A stretch of DNA of 64,000 nucleotides from CAWCAW01 sp963793645 (GTDB taxonomy: Bacteria > Actinomycetota > Acidimicrobiia > Acidimicrobiales > UBA8190), in assembly GCA_963793645.1 (NCBI GenBank), contig CAWCAW010000008.1, positions 124,001-188,000 on the forward strand, written 5' to 3'. The translations under genes and the position numbers were made by a program. The notes under the pieces were generated by a model, which saw nothing but the letters and a program-made list of their open reading frames with translations, searched no databases and was not told the DNA's origin. Below are positions 34,916-42,972 of the stretch, one piece after another. Numbering within the stretch: position 1 is the stretch's first letter; every line of letters starts with the position of its first letter.

Positions 34916-36340
34916 TCAGCGAGGGCTACCGGGTGCGACCAGGGGCCACGGCCGGTTCGCCTCGGCCACGGCGGCCAGATCGAGCAGCAGGGCATCCTCG
35001 TGATGACGACCGATGACCTGCATCCCCACCGGAAGGCCGTCGATCTCGCCCACGGGAACAGACATCGCCGGATTTCCCGCGAAGTTGGCGGGAAACGTGA
35101 GGACGCCGTTGTTGGCCCCGGCGCGCACGATGTCGTTGTCGTAGAGCGCCATGAGGTCGACATCTCCGACGGCCATGGGCACGGGCCCTTCGGCGGCGAA
35201 AGCAACATCAGGATTGGTGGCGGCGAACACGAAGTCGGCCTGCTCGAGCAGTCCGGCCATGGCTTCGTGCATGGTGATCCGAAACGTCTCGGCGTCTGCC
35301 GCCATGTCGAGGTCGTAGTGGCGGGCGGCGATGTTGAGCCCGAACATGATCTCCAAGGTCAGGTCCTGTTCGCAGGCCGGGTAGACGTCGCCCAAATCGG
35401 CGCGCAGCGTCACCAGGTTCGACATGGCCCATTCGAAGAGGGCAGGAGGAAAGCTGACCGAAATGTCCACGCGTGTCAGGCCGGCGTCGGCGATGAGAGC
35501 TTCGGCGGCCGCCGTCACGCTCTGGACGACTTTCGGGTGGACGACGGCGACGCCGAGGTCAACAGCGATGACGGCGCGCTGTCCCCGTAGGTCTTGGCGA
35601 TGACTTCCGAGGGCGGCCTCCCATCCCTCCACCCGAGGCAGGCTCAACGTGTCATGGGGGTCGTACCCGTTGCATACGTCGAGCCATCGGGCCGTGTCCC
35701 GCACTGATCGGCTGATGCACCCCATGGTGACCGTGTGGGGAATCTGGTGTGCGTAGGGGCCCTTGGGGATCCGGCCATAGGTCGTCTTGAGCCCGAACAT
35801 GCCCGTGAAGCCGGCCGGAATACGGATCGATCCTCCGCCGTCGGCTCCTGACGCGATGGGGAGCAACCCACCGGCTACCGCCGCCGCCGAGCCTCCTGAG
35901 GAGCCGCCGGGCGTGCGCTCGAGGTTCCACGGGTTGCGGGTGGTGCCGTGCAGCTTGGTGTGGGTGACGTTGATCCCGCCGAACTCACTGGCGGTGGTCT
36001 GGCCCGCCAACACGGCGCCGCCGGCCCGCAGACGATCCACGTGGGTGGTGGTGTAGCTCGCCAAGCGATCGGCGAAGACCAAGGACGCTTCGGTGAAGGG
36101 CCACCCTTGCACCGACTCGAGTTCCTTGATGCCAACGGGAACACCACCGAAAGGCAGCGATACATCGGCCGCCTCGGCGTCACGCCGAGCGGCATCAGCG
36201 TCGACGTAGCTGAACGCGTTGAGCTGGGAGGTCTCCATGGCGGCCAACGACAGGGCCAAGGCCTCAGGGGGCGTGATCGTCCCGGCGCGAAAGGCGTCGA
36301 CAAGGGAGCAGGCGTCCCCCGCCCAAGGTTGGTCGTCCAT
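34916..36340 (-). CDS. Amidase signature family hydrolase
   Basis: This is a 474-aa amidase with the Ser-cisSer-Lys machinery: Lys in GVPVGIKELE, and the serines in PGGSSGGSAAAVAGG and GADGGGSIRIPAGFTG. The length and the C-terminal NPAMSVPVGEIDGLPVGMQV are typical. Members cleave carboxamides, including GatA-like, nicotinamidase-like and nitrile-pathway enzymes. Because no gatB or gatC is adjacent, a catabolic amidase is more likely than the tRNA amidotransferase subunit. It is convergent with the P450 gene. Confidence 0.92.
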   Translation of the reverse strand: MDDQPWAGDACSLVDAFRAGTITPPEALALSLAAMETSQLNAFSYVDADAARRDAEAADVSLPFGGVPVGIKELESVQGWPFTEASLVFADRLASYTTTHVDRLRAGGAVLAGQTTASEFGGINVTHTKLHGTTRNPWNLERTPGGSSGGSAAAVAGGLLPIASGADGGGSIRIPAGFTGMFGLKTTYGRIPKGPYAHQIPHTVTMGCISRSVRDTARWLDVCNGYDPHDTLSLPRVEGWEAALGSHRQDLRGQRAVIAVDLGVAVVHPKVVQSVTAAAEALIADAGLTRVDISVSFPPALFEWAMSNLVTLRADLGDVYPACEQDLTLEIMFGLNIAARHYDLDMAADAETFRITMHEAMAGLLEQADFVFAATNPDVAFAAEGPVPMAVGDVDLMALYDNDIVRAGANNGVLTFPANFAGNPAMSVPVGEIDGLPVGMQVIGRHHEDALLLDLAAVAEANRPWPLVAPGSPR

Positions 36341-36444
36341 GGGTGCAGGGTAGCGACCCGGGATAGCCCACTAGCGACCGGTCCGGTGGCATGGTTGTGC
36401 ATGGGAGCAGCCAGCCACCTGCGCCCACGAAGCTAGGAGGGCCC

Positions 36445-37248
36445 GTGTCGCTACCCGAGTCGCCGCCGTCGGCACCCGCATCACCCACGTCAAAACCGGT
36501 CAGTCCCTTGACACTCGCCATCGACATCGGTGGAACCGGGCTCAAGGCCTCGGTGCTCGACGCCAACGGCGCCATGGTGGCCGATCGAGTGCGCGTCCCC
36601 ACCACCTACCCGTGCCCACCGTCGAAGCTGGTGGACGACCTGGTGGCGCTCGTCGCACCGTTGCCGGCCTTCGATCGGGCTTCAGCGGGGTTCCCGGGGA
36701 TGGTGCGCCTGGGCCACGTGCTCACGGCGTCCCACTTCGTCACCGTGGCCGGCCCCGATACCGCCGTGGACAAATCGCTGCTGAAGCAGTGGACGGGTTT
36801 CGACCTGGCCGGGACGCTCTCGACGCGGCTGGGCAAGCCGACCAAAGTCGCCAACGACGCCGACCTGCAAGGTGCGGCCGTGGTGGCCGGCCAGGGGCTC
36901 GAGCTTGTCATCACGCTCGGCACCGGGGTCGGCACGGCCATGTTCTACGACGGCAAGCTCCTCCCACACCTCGAGTTCGCCCACCATCCGTTCCGCAAGG
37001 GCGATACCTATAACGAGCAACTAGGTGAACCGGTGCGCCGGGTGGTCGGCGACAAGCGGTGGAACCGGCGAGTGCGTATCGCCATAGAAACGCTGCGGGA
37101 CCTCACCTTCTTCGACCACCTCTACATCGGCGGCGGCAACGCCAAACGGCTGACTGAGGAGCTCCCGCCCGACATCACCGTGGTGGACAATTCCGCCGGC
37201 ATTCTCGGCGGGATCAAGTTGTGGGGACAGCAGGGCCTTGCCGTTTAG
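36445..37248 (+). CDS. ppgK: Polyphosphate glucokinase
   Basis: PpgK phosphorylates glucose using polyphosphate or ATP. The GTG at 36445 sits four bases after a perfect AGGAGG, so I prefer it to the ATG at 36391. The resulting 267-aa ROK protein has the phosphate loop LAIDIGGTGLKASVLD, VANDADLQGAAV, the LGTGVGTAMFYDGKLLPHLE region characteristic of PpgK, and a late YIGGGNAKRL. It is typical of actinobacteria. A LapA-like gene begins shortly after its stop. Confidence 0.93.
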   Translation: MSLPESPPSAPASPTSKPVSPLTLAIDIGGTGLKASVLDANGAMVADRVRVPTTYPCPPSKLVDDLVALVAPLPAFDRASAGFPGMVRLGHVLTASHFVTVAGPDTAVDKSLLKQWTGFDLAGTLSTRLGKPTKVANDADLQGAAVVAGQGLELVITLGTGVGTAMFYDGKLLPHLEFAHHPFRKGDTYNEQLGEPVRRVVGDKRWNRRVRIAIETLRDLTFFDHLYIGGGNAKRLTEELPPDITVVDNSAGILGGIKLWGQQGLAV

Positions 37249-37297
37249 GAGAGGCGGCGACGATCACGCCTCGGCCCCCGGGGGCGGCGGTGGCCTG

Positions 37298-37633
37298 GTG
37301 TCGCGTTCGATCATCGCCATCGCGCTGGTGGCCGCCGCCACCCTGTTCGCCCTGGAGAACAGGACGAGGAAGATCAAACTGCGCTTCGCGTCATTTACCT
37401 TCCATCCCCGTGTCGTGTGGTTGATGGGAGGCGCACTGGTGCTCGGGATCTTGATCGGATTTTTCGCGGGTCGCCGGTCGGGGCATAAGTCGGGTCGCCG
37501 CGCCGCGGGCGCGCGCCTCTCGTCACTAGCAATCACCCGCGCCGTCAGCGCCCGTCAGGCCTGGGTGCGGCCTCGCTCGACCACCACATGGCGGCGGCGC
37601 TCCATCTCGGCGACGTCGACCCCTTCACCTTGA
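37298..37633 (+). CDS. LapA-like (DUF1049) small membrane protein
   Basis: The frame is open from 37238; I favour the GTG at 37298. Two hydrophobic helices, SIIAIALVAAATLFALE and VVWLMGGALVLGILIGFFAG, flank a basic strand region (NRTRKIKLRFASFTFHP), which is the LapA/DUF1049 pattern. The C-terminal 35 residues are Arg/Ser-rich and run antisense over the end of the enoyl-CoA hydratase gene, so part of that tail may not be a conserved domain. The function in actinobacteria is unknown. Confidence 0.68.
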   Translation: MSRSIIAIALVAAATLFALENRTRKIKLRFASFTFHPRVVWLMGGALVLGILIGFFAGRRSGHKSGRRAAGARLSSLAITRAVSARQAWVRPRSTTTWRRRSISATSTPSP

Positions 37634-38409
37634 TATTGAGCGGCCGCCTGGGCCTCGATCTCCCAGGCGTCGGCTCCCGTCACCAGACTCCCTTCGCGAT
37701 ACGTAGCGAAGAGCCGCTTCAGGGCCCGCTTGTCGCTGGTGACGATGTCGGCGGCCAGACGCCGCACGAAATCCAAGAGCTCGTCGTGCGCAACGACGTG
37801 GTTGACCAAGCCCCAGGCCAGGGCGGTGGCGGCGTCCACGAAGTTCCCCGTGGCGCTCATCTCCCGGGCGCGGCGCACCCCGACGGCCTCGGGCAGCAGC
37901 ACGGACAATCCCCACAACGGCTGGACGCCCATGCGGGCGTGGGTGTCGGCAAAGCGCGCCCGCTCGGATGCCACCAGAAAGTCGCAGTTGAGCGCCAGTT
38001 CGAGACCGCCGGTGACAGCGACGCCGTTGATGGCGCCGATGAGCGGCTTGCTCGTCGGGAGCATGGTTCGCTTGCTAGACGCCGCGCCCGCCGCGCCCGC
38101 CGCGCCCGCCGCGCCCGCCGCGCCCGGTGGGGGCGGTGGGGGTGGAGTTTGACTGGTCGATCCCAATGGTCCGCCGTCGGTAGCCAGCTCCTTGAGATCC
38201 AAGCCCGCACAGAAGGCGGGATCGGCACCCGTCAAGACGATCACGGCCACGTCGTCGTTGGCCTCGGCCTCGGCCATGACCTTGGGCAGCCGTCGTCGTA
38301 TGGCCGAGGACAAAGCGTTTCGGGCTTGAGGCCGGTTCAAGGTAATTGCCGCGATGCCGTCGGCGACATCGAGCAATACGACTTCAGGTCCTTCGGACGC
38401 GTTCGCCAC
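37555..38409 (-). CDS. Enoyl-CoA hydratase/isomerase family protein
   Basis: This is a crotonase of 284 aa starting at GTG 38409. The CoA-binding strand AAITLNRPQARNALSSAI, the first oxyanion-hole segment FCAGLDLKEL and the second NGVAVTGGLELALNCDF are present. The catalytic Glu position of hydratases is hard to place, so hydratase versus isomerase is open. Between the two oxyanion segments lies an unusual insertion of polyproline plus GAAGAAGAAGAAG, encoded by a 9-bp tandem repeat. It is adjacent to a thiolase-like gene in the same orientation, consistent with a beta-oxidation-type pathway. Confidence 0.9.
   Translation of the reverse strand: MANASEGPEVVLLDVADGIAAITLNRPQARNALSSAIRRRLPKVMAEAEANDDVAVIVLTGADPAFCAGLDLKELATDGGPLGSTSQTPPPPPPPGAAGAAGAAGAAGAASSKRTMLPTSKPLIGAINGVAVTGGLELALNCDFLVASERARFADTHARMGVQPLWGLSVLLPEAVGVRRAREMSATGNFVDAATALAWGLVNHVVAHDELLDFVRRLAADIVTSDKRALKRLFATYREGSLVTGADAWEIEAQAAAQYQGEGVDVAEMERRRHVVVERGRTQA
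38081..38125. repeat. 9-bp tandem repeat inside the enoyl-CoA hydratase gene
   Basis: There are five perfect copies of GCCGCGCCC followed by a G-rich GGTGGGGGC-type stretch. On the coding strand they give Gly-Ala-Ala repeats next to a run of prolines. The repeat number is likely to vary by slippage in steps of three codons, so the frame is kept. Confidence 0.9.
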
Positions 38410-38429
38410 GGTGGCCCTCGCTGCCGCGG

Positions 38430-39637
38430 TTAGCGGCTGAGCAGGACGCTCGAGCCGTGGCCGAAGAGTCCCTGGTTGGCGGTCACGCCGACCCGGGCCC
38501 CTTCGACTTGGCGGCCGTCGGCCTGTCCCCGCAGCTGCCACACGAGCTCGCAGACCTGGGCGATGGCCTGGGCGGGAATGGCCTCGCCGAAACACGACAG
38601 GCCCCCACTCGGGTTGACCGGGATGCGGCCGCCAATGGCGGTGTCGCCGTCGCGGAGCAGCGTCTCGGCTTCGCCCTCTTTGCACAGCCCGATGTCCTCG
38701 TACCAGTCGAGCTCCAGGGCCGAGGACAAGTCGTAGACCTCGGCCACGTCGACGTCCTCGGGACCGATCCCGGCTTCCTCGTAGGCGCTGTGCGCGATGG
38801 AGTGGCGAAAGCCCGGAGTCCCGAGCGTGCGTCGGCGGCGACGGCCGAATCGGTCGAGAAGTTGGGCATCTCGATCACGGTTTGCGGAAAGCGCGGTGTC
38901 ACCGTCGACACGGCGGCGATCGTCGACGGGCTCTGACTTCCGCCATGGCGGCGGGCGTACTCGGCGCTGCAGAGCACCACGGCGGCGCCGCCGTCAGAGG
39001 TGGCGCAGATCTCCAGCAGGCGCAGGGGGTCGGCCACCATGGGCGACGCCAGCACCTCCTCGATGGTGACTTCCTTGCGGTAACGGGCATTGGGGTTGGC
39101 CAGGCCGTGGCGGGCGTTCTTGACCTTGACGGCGGCGAAGTCGTGCTCGGTGGCGCCGAACAGCTCCATGCGCCGCCGCGCGTAGAGGGCGAAGTAGGTG
39201 GGGTTGGTGGCACCCGAGCAGGTGGAAGCGCAGCCAGTCCGGGTCGTCCTTGCGGTCGCCTCCGACCGGGGCGAAGAAGCCCTTCGGGGTGGTGTCGGCG
39301 CCGACCACCAGGGCGACGTCGCAGAGGCCGGCGAGGATCTGCGCCCGGGCCGCCGCGATGGCGGTGGCACCCGAGGCGCACGCCGCGTAACAACTCGAGA
39401 CCCGGGCGCCGGTCCACCCGAGCGCCTGGGCGAAGGTGGCACCGGCGACGAAGCCGGGGTAGCCGTTTCGGATCGTGTCGGCGCCCGAGACGAACTGGAC
39501 GTCGGCGCCACGCCACGCCGGCGTCGGCCAAGGCGGCCTTGGCGGCGGCCACGCCGTACTCGACGAAGTTGCGTCCCCATTTGCCCCAGGGGTGCATGCC
39601 CGACCCCGAGCACGGCGACCCGTTCGTTGTCAGGCAT
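38430..39637 (-). pseudogene. Thiolase-superfamily lipid-transfer protein (four frame breaks)
   Basis: Read across frames this is a full-length acetyl-CoA acetyltransferase/SCPx-like protein. It runs MPDNERVAVLGVG, then MHPWGKWGRNFVEYG, then DVQFVSGADTIRNGYPGF with the nucleophile region CYAACASGATAIAAA, VVGADTTPKGFF, then ATNPTYFALYARRRMELFG, and finally GIGPEDVDVAEVYDLSS to the active-site His of GLFGHGSSVLLSR. Breaks lie near 39600 (extra base in a C run), 39504 (extra), 39214 (extra) and 38830 (one missing). No internal stop remains after correction, giving about 400 aa. The DUF35 gene overlaps its start by 8 bp, the usual pairing for SCPx-type thiolases. Either recent decay or sequence error is possible; I favour error. 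Confidence 0.82.
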
Positions 39638-40100
39638 TGCGGCCTCCCCGCGACCGGTCCCGGCCGTCGAGGGGGCGCCACTTCCACACCAGGTACCGGT
39701 TGTCGTCGTCCTCGTAGAGCGTGTCCAAGACGAGTTCAACCTCGTCACCCACGGCCAGATCGCCAACGGCGACCTCGGGCACCACCTGGCCCATCACCAC
39801 CATCTTCTCGGTGGCCAGTTCAACGGCCGCAATACAAAACGGCTGGTAGGGGTCGGCCGCCACATAAGGCGGCGGGGGCTTGTAACAAGCGTCGGTGTAC
39901 GACCACACCTTGCCGCGCCGGCTGAGGGGCACTTCGTCGAACTCCGTGCCGTCGCATCGCGGGTTACGGCAGTAGAAGGCCTCTTTGGGGAAGGCGTAGG
40001 TCCCGCACGTGCGGCATTGGCTGCCCAGCAGGGCGGGCTCGGACTCATCAAGGGTGAACCAGCCCTCAACGGCGGCAACGGTGCTCTTGGCGGCGGGCAT
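39630..40100 (-). CDS. DUF35 OB-fold/zinc-ribbon acyl-CoA-associated protein
   Basis: This 156-aa protein has a rubredoxin-like zinc ribbon (CRTCGTYAFPKEAFYC, then NPRC) followed by an OB-fold with GKVWSYTDACYKPPPPYVA and VAVGDEVELVLD. DUF35 proteins form complexes with SCPx-like thiolases and aldolases in steroid side-chain and polyketide pathways. Here the gene overlaps the thiolase-like gene by 8 bp on the same strand, which strongly supports a heteromeric complex. Confidence 0.92.
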   Translation of the reverse strand: MPAAKSTVAAVEGWFTLDESEPALLGSQCRTCGTYAFPKEAFYCRNPRCDGTEFDEVPLSRRGKVWSYTDACYKPPPPYVAADPYQPFCIAAVELATEKMVVMGQVVPEVAVGDLAVGDEVELVLDTLYEDDDNRYLVWKWRPLDGRDRSRGGRNA

Positions 40101-40190
40101 CGGGTAAGTCTAATTTCGGGGTACGGAGATGGCGCCCCGGGGCCTCGGGCCGAAAAGGTCGTGGTGCCGAGGGATCGGTAGCCTGACGTC

Positions 40191-40526
40191 GTGGCCGGCG
40201 GGCAAGGAGCACATCGGAACCTCCGGCTGCACGTCACCATCGTCGTGTTGGTACCGACGTTTCTTGCGCTGGGCTGGTGGCAGCTCGACCGTGCCCTGTC
40301 GGGGAACTCCCTGAGCTGGGCGTACGTATTCGAGTGGCCGATCTTTGCGGGGTATGCCATCTACATGTGGTGGAAGCTGACCCATGACGAGGGGCCCGAC
40401 CACGACACCACCCCCGCCGAGGACACCAAGGCGGCCCTCACCCGGGCGACCGAGGACGAGGAGCTGGCCGCCTACAACGACTATCTGGCTGCTCTGCATG
40501 CCAGCGACAAGGCCGAGGGCTCATGA
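40191..40526 (+). CDS. Small two-helix membrane protein
   Basis: This 111-aa protein starts at GTG 40191. Two hydrophobic helices, VTIVVLVPTFLALGWWQL and YVFEWPIFAGYAIYMWWKL, are joined by a short loop, and the C-terminal half is acidic and helical (EDEELAAYNDYLAAL). A similar WWQL...FEWPxFAGYAIYMWWK pattern occurs in conserved actinobacterial membrane proteins of unknown function. It is probably monocistronic and ends about 55 bp before tRNA-Arg. Confidence 0.75.
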   Translation: MAGGQGAHRNLRLHVTIVVLVPTFLALGWWQLDRALSGNSLSWAYVFEWPIFAGYAIYMWWKLTHDEGPDHDTTPAEDTKAALTRATEDEELAAYNDYLAALHASDKAEGS

Positions 40527-40580
40527 CTGGCGGAGTCGCTTCGAGCCCGGCGGCACGCTCCTATAGGATGAACCGGCCCT

Positions 40581-40655
40581 GCGCTCGTAGCTCAATCTGG
40601 ATAGAGCATCTGACTACGGATCAGAAGGTTGGGGGTTCGAGTCCCTTCGAGTGCG
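40581..40655 (+). tRNA. tRNA-Arg (anticodon ACG)
   Basis: A full cloverleaf is visible. The acceptor GCGCTCG pairs with CGAGTGC (one G-T), the D-arm is GCTC/GAGC, the anticodon stem TCTGA/TCAGA encloses loop CTACGGA (anticodon ACG), and the T-arm contains GGTTCGAGTCCC. The discriminator is G and CCA is not encoded. The 3' end borders a stretch with eroded coding traces, the kind of place integrases use. Confidence 0.95.
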
Positions 40656-40770
40656 CTTAGAAAGTCCAGGTCAGCTGGCCAAAGTGAATGGTTGGGCGGC
40701 GGCTTCGCCTGTTTCTGTTCTCACGGTCAGAACGCGTCAGCAGCGGTGCTCAGATACGGCCCGATCTGAG

Positions 40771-41202
40771 TCAGAGCACGACTTCAACTGGTCCGGCGTC
40801 AAGGTTGACGAGGACCCCATTGCCGAAGCGACGCCCCAGCTGCACCGCAACCTCCCGTTGATGTCCGACCAACCGACGAGGTCCCGGCGGCCCGTGGTCA
40901 ATCTCGGTAGGAATCACGGCGACGGCCTGATCGGACTCGATGACCTGCCCATCCGAATAGTCCACCCACCGGGGATCGCCACCAATGAATGTGAAGTGGA
41001 TGGTGTGGTCATCGACCTCGATCCTCGACTGCGACGACCTGTAGACACCGACACCACTCGGTGCGGCGCGCTCCGGCGGCTCCGCAGGCTTCCAACTCCG
41101 GGTACCGGTGTCGGGATCAACGACTGAGATCGTTCCGAGCAGCTCCTCACCCTCGAAGCGCCACGCCGGAAGAAGGCGTGGACCTCTGTCGGTGGAGAAC
41201 AT
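40771..41202 (-). CDS. Hypothetical protein, possibly a remnant
   Basis: This 143-aa minus-strand frame has protein-like composition: LLPAWRFEGEELLGTISVVD, then IEVDDHTIHFTFIGGDPRW and VDYSDGQVIESDQAVAVIP suggest beta-rich folding. I recognise no family. It lies just after tRNA-Arg and downstream of the broken coding traces of the next entry, so it may be part of a decayed element. The opposite-strand frame over the same DNA looks like a shadow. Confidence 0.45.
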   Translation of the reverse strand: MFSTDRGPRLLPAWRFEGEELLGTISVVDPDTGTRSWKPAEPPERAAPSGVGVYRSSQSRIEVDDHTIHFTFIGGDPRWVDYSDGQVIESDQAVAVIPTEIDHGPPGPRRLVGHQREVAVQLGRRFGNGVLVNLDAGPVEVVL

Positions 41203-41269
41203 GGCCTCGCCCTGCTTGCCACCGCTCAGGACCAGTGGAGTGACAGATCGGCCCGGATCCCGCTCGCGT

Positions 41270-41700
41270 CACTGCGCACGACGCAGAAGACCGAGGACAG
41301 TCTCGGGAACGGGACCCTGCACCTCGATGGCGCCACTAAGGAAGGCGCGCTTTGCGTGCCCCGTCTTGAAATCCTTTCCATGCAGATGGTTGACCCCGTG
41401 ACGACGATCGGCCGAGGGTCTTCGTCGACAGGGAACTCCGCCCATCGTTCAACGGCCCATTTCGCCATGGGTCGCTGACGATCAAGCCTGGCGTCGCTGA
41501 GATCTTTTGACTCCACTCCGCCCAATTGTGGCCTTGTCGCACTCAACATTCAGCCTGCCCGTGATCAAAAACGAGCCCTCCAAACGTGGAGGAGCGATTC
41601 GGGAACCGAGCCGAAGTGTCGTGATCACGTGGTTGCCGTCGGGCATGGACGATCTCTCAGTGTTCACAGTGACGTCATGCGGCCGACCCGTGCAGTTCAC
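41270..41700 (-). pseudogene. Eroded minus-strand coding traces
   Basis: No intact gene is seen. Three consecutive minus-strand pieces in different frames look coding: DVTVNTERSSMPDGNHVITT with RLEGSFLITGRLNVECDKA (to about 41535), then VESKDLSDARLDRQRPMAKW with AVERWAEFPVDEDPRPIVV (about 41390-41510), then HGKDFKTGHAKRAFLSGAIE with VQGPVPETVLGLLRRAQ and a stop near 41270. At least two frame changes separate them. I do not recognise the protein. Either a decayed gene beside tRNA-Arg or sequence errors would explain it. Confidence 0.4.
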
Positions 41701-41736
41701 TTCGCTTCCCTACCCTGTCGGTAGCGACAGCACGAG

Positions 41737-41771
41737 AGAGCCGACACCTTTCCCCCAAAGGTGTCGGCTCT
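41737..41771. terminator. Strong rho-independent-type hairpin
   Basis: A perfect 15-bp stem (AGAGCCGACACCTTT with its complement) closes a CCCCC loop, and TTC-ATT follows. The stem is symmetrical enough to work in both directions. It stands between the eroded minus-strand region and the thioesterase gene. No intact upstream plus-strand gene explains it, so it may be the end of a lost transcript. Confidence 0.8.
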
Positions 41772-41946
41772 TTCATTGTGCAACAACGTTGTCGCCTTAC
41801 TCCTGCGGGGAGCGACCCGGTCCACCAGCCCTCGAGACTGGTGCCATCCCCGTATCGCCGATACGTGCAGGGGTTTCGGGTACCAAGCCGTCCTTGGGAC
41901 CCCTTAGCCTTATGGCGACGATCTCAACGCCCAGCCGGAAGGACAA

Positions 41947-42354
41947 ATGGAACCGCAACCAGGATGGGATAGCTCGCTGGGCATACGAGTCGAAGAACTC
42001 ACTTCGTCCAGGGTTGTGGCCTATGTCGATATCGACGAGCGCCACCAGCAGCCCTACGGCATCGTTCACGGCGGTGTCTGGGCATCGGTCGTGGAGTCAG
42101 TCGCCAGCCACGGGGCGGCCATGGCAGCTCATGAGATCACTGGTCAAATGGCGGTGGTCGGGGTCTCGAACTTGACCGACTTTCTGCGCCCCTTTCGCGG
42201 TGGCCGGGTGCAGGCCATCGGCACACCGATCTTCACCGGCCGAACGCAACAGCTCTGGCTGGTCGAGATCGAAAGCGAGAGTGATGGCAAGTTGGTGGCC
42301 CGAGGTCAGCTGCGGCTTCAGAACCTAGGCACTCCACCTGAGGTTCGCAGCTGA
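41947..42354 (+). CDS. PaaI-like hotdog-fold thioesterase
   Basis: This 135-aa protein has the hotdog hallmark HGGVWASVVESVASHGAAM, in which the HGG and the later acidic residue form the acyl-CoA thioesterase site, preceded by VVAYVDIDERHQQPYGIV and followed by NLTDFLRPFRGGRVQAIG. An AAGGA ribosome-binding site stands before the ATG. It probably hydrolyses an aromatic or medium-chain acyl-CoA. Its 3' end overlaps the convergent gene by 37 bp. Confidence 0.9.
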   Translation: MEPQPGWDSSLGIRVEELTSSRVVAYVDIDERHQQPYGIVHGGVWASVVESVASHGAAMAAHEITGQMAVVGVSNLTDFLRPFRGGRVQAIGTPIFTGRTQQLWLVEIESESDGKLVARGQLRLQNLGTPPEVRS

Positions 42355-42893
42355 CCGTTCTCGGTTGAGTTCGAGGCGACGTGTAGTCGGGACTGTGCCC
42401 ACTCCTCGTCCCAGTGCGAGCCCCCATCAGTGGTTCGCCACAGATTGCCAGGGCGAAAAACGAAGCCGTCCCCACTGTTGTTGAACGTGATCGAGTCAGC
42501 TGGCTGGAGCCTATTACACGCCGTCGACGTCACCGGTATCCGTGGCGAGAAAAGGCTCCCGCCATCGCTGGTGTGCCCCACGGCGAGTCCACACGACATT
42601 GCATCGTTTTCGAAAAACAGTCCGTAACCGTCATTGCCATTCAAGAACGCCACCTTCGCAATGGTCTCAGCCGGACCGGTGTTCTTCGTCGACGGGGGTG
42701 GAAGAGTTGTCAAAGGAACCGGCGCCTTGGGCGGTGACGATGCACGGAGTGTCCCCAGACTTCTGCGATCGAGGCTGGTGCCCATCGACAAGGCAATAGC
42801 CCCGGCCACCAGCAGAGAGAGTCCAAGAATCGTAAACATGGAGAGGGCATGTCCCCGTACCCTCATCCGGCCACGCTTGCTACTAAGGCTCAT
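42318..42893 (-). CDS. Membrane-anchored protein with one Asp-box repeat
   Basis: This 191-aa protein has a basic N-terminus, a TM anchor (MFTILGLSLLVAGAIALSMG) and a Pro/Ser/Thr linker. An extracytoplasmic part follows with AFLNGNDGYGLFF, LAVGHTSDGGSLFSPR and LWRTTDGGSHWDEEW, the Asp-box-type TxDGGxxW seen in propeller proteins. Only one to two repeats are present and the last 30 residues are not repeat-like, so it looks shortened compared with propellers. It is related in style to the proteins at 11974 and 47382. Confidence 0.65.
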   Translation of the reverse strand: MSLSSKRGRMRVRGHALSMFTILGLSLLVAGAIALSMGTSLDRRSLGTLRASSPPKAPVPLTTLPPPSTKNTGPAETIAKVAFLNGNDGYGLFFENDAMSCGLAVGHTSDGGSLFSPRIPVTSTACNRLQPADSITFNNSGDGFVFRPGNLWRTTDGGSHWDEEWAQSRLHVASNSTENGQLRTSGGVPRF

Positions 42894-42972
42894 CGAATCT
42901 AATCACGCTCACCCCCATCAGCGCGTTGACGCTGAGCGAGAACGAGATCTCGTTGAGCAGGGTCTTCGCCGG

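Noticed and set aside
40651..41127. Plus-strand 158-residue frame after tRNA-Arg
   Set aside because: Its composition is shadow-like, and the opposite strand over the same bases looks more like protein.
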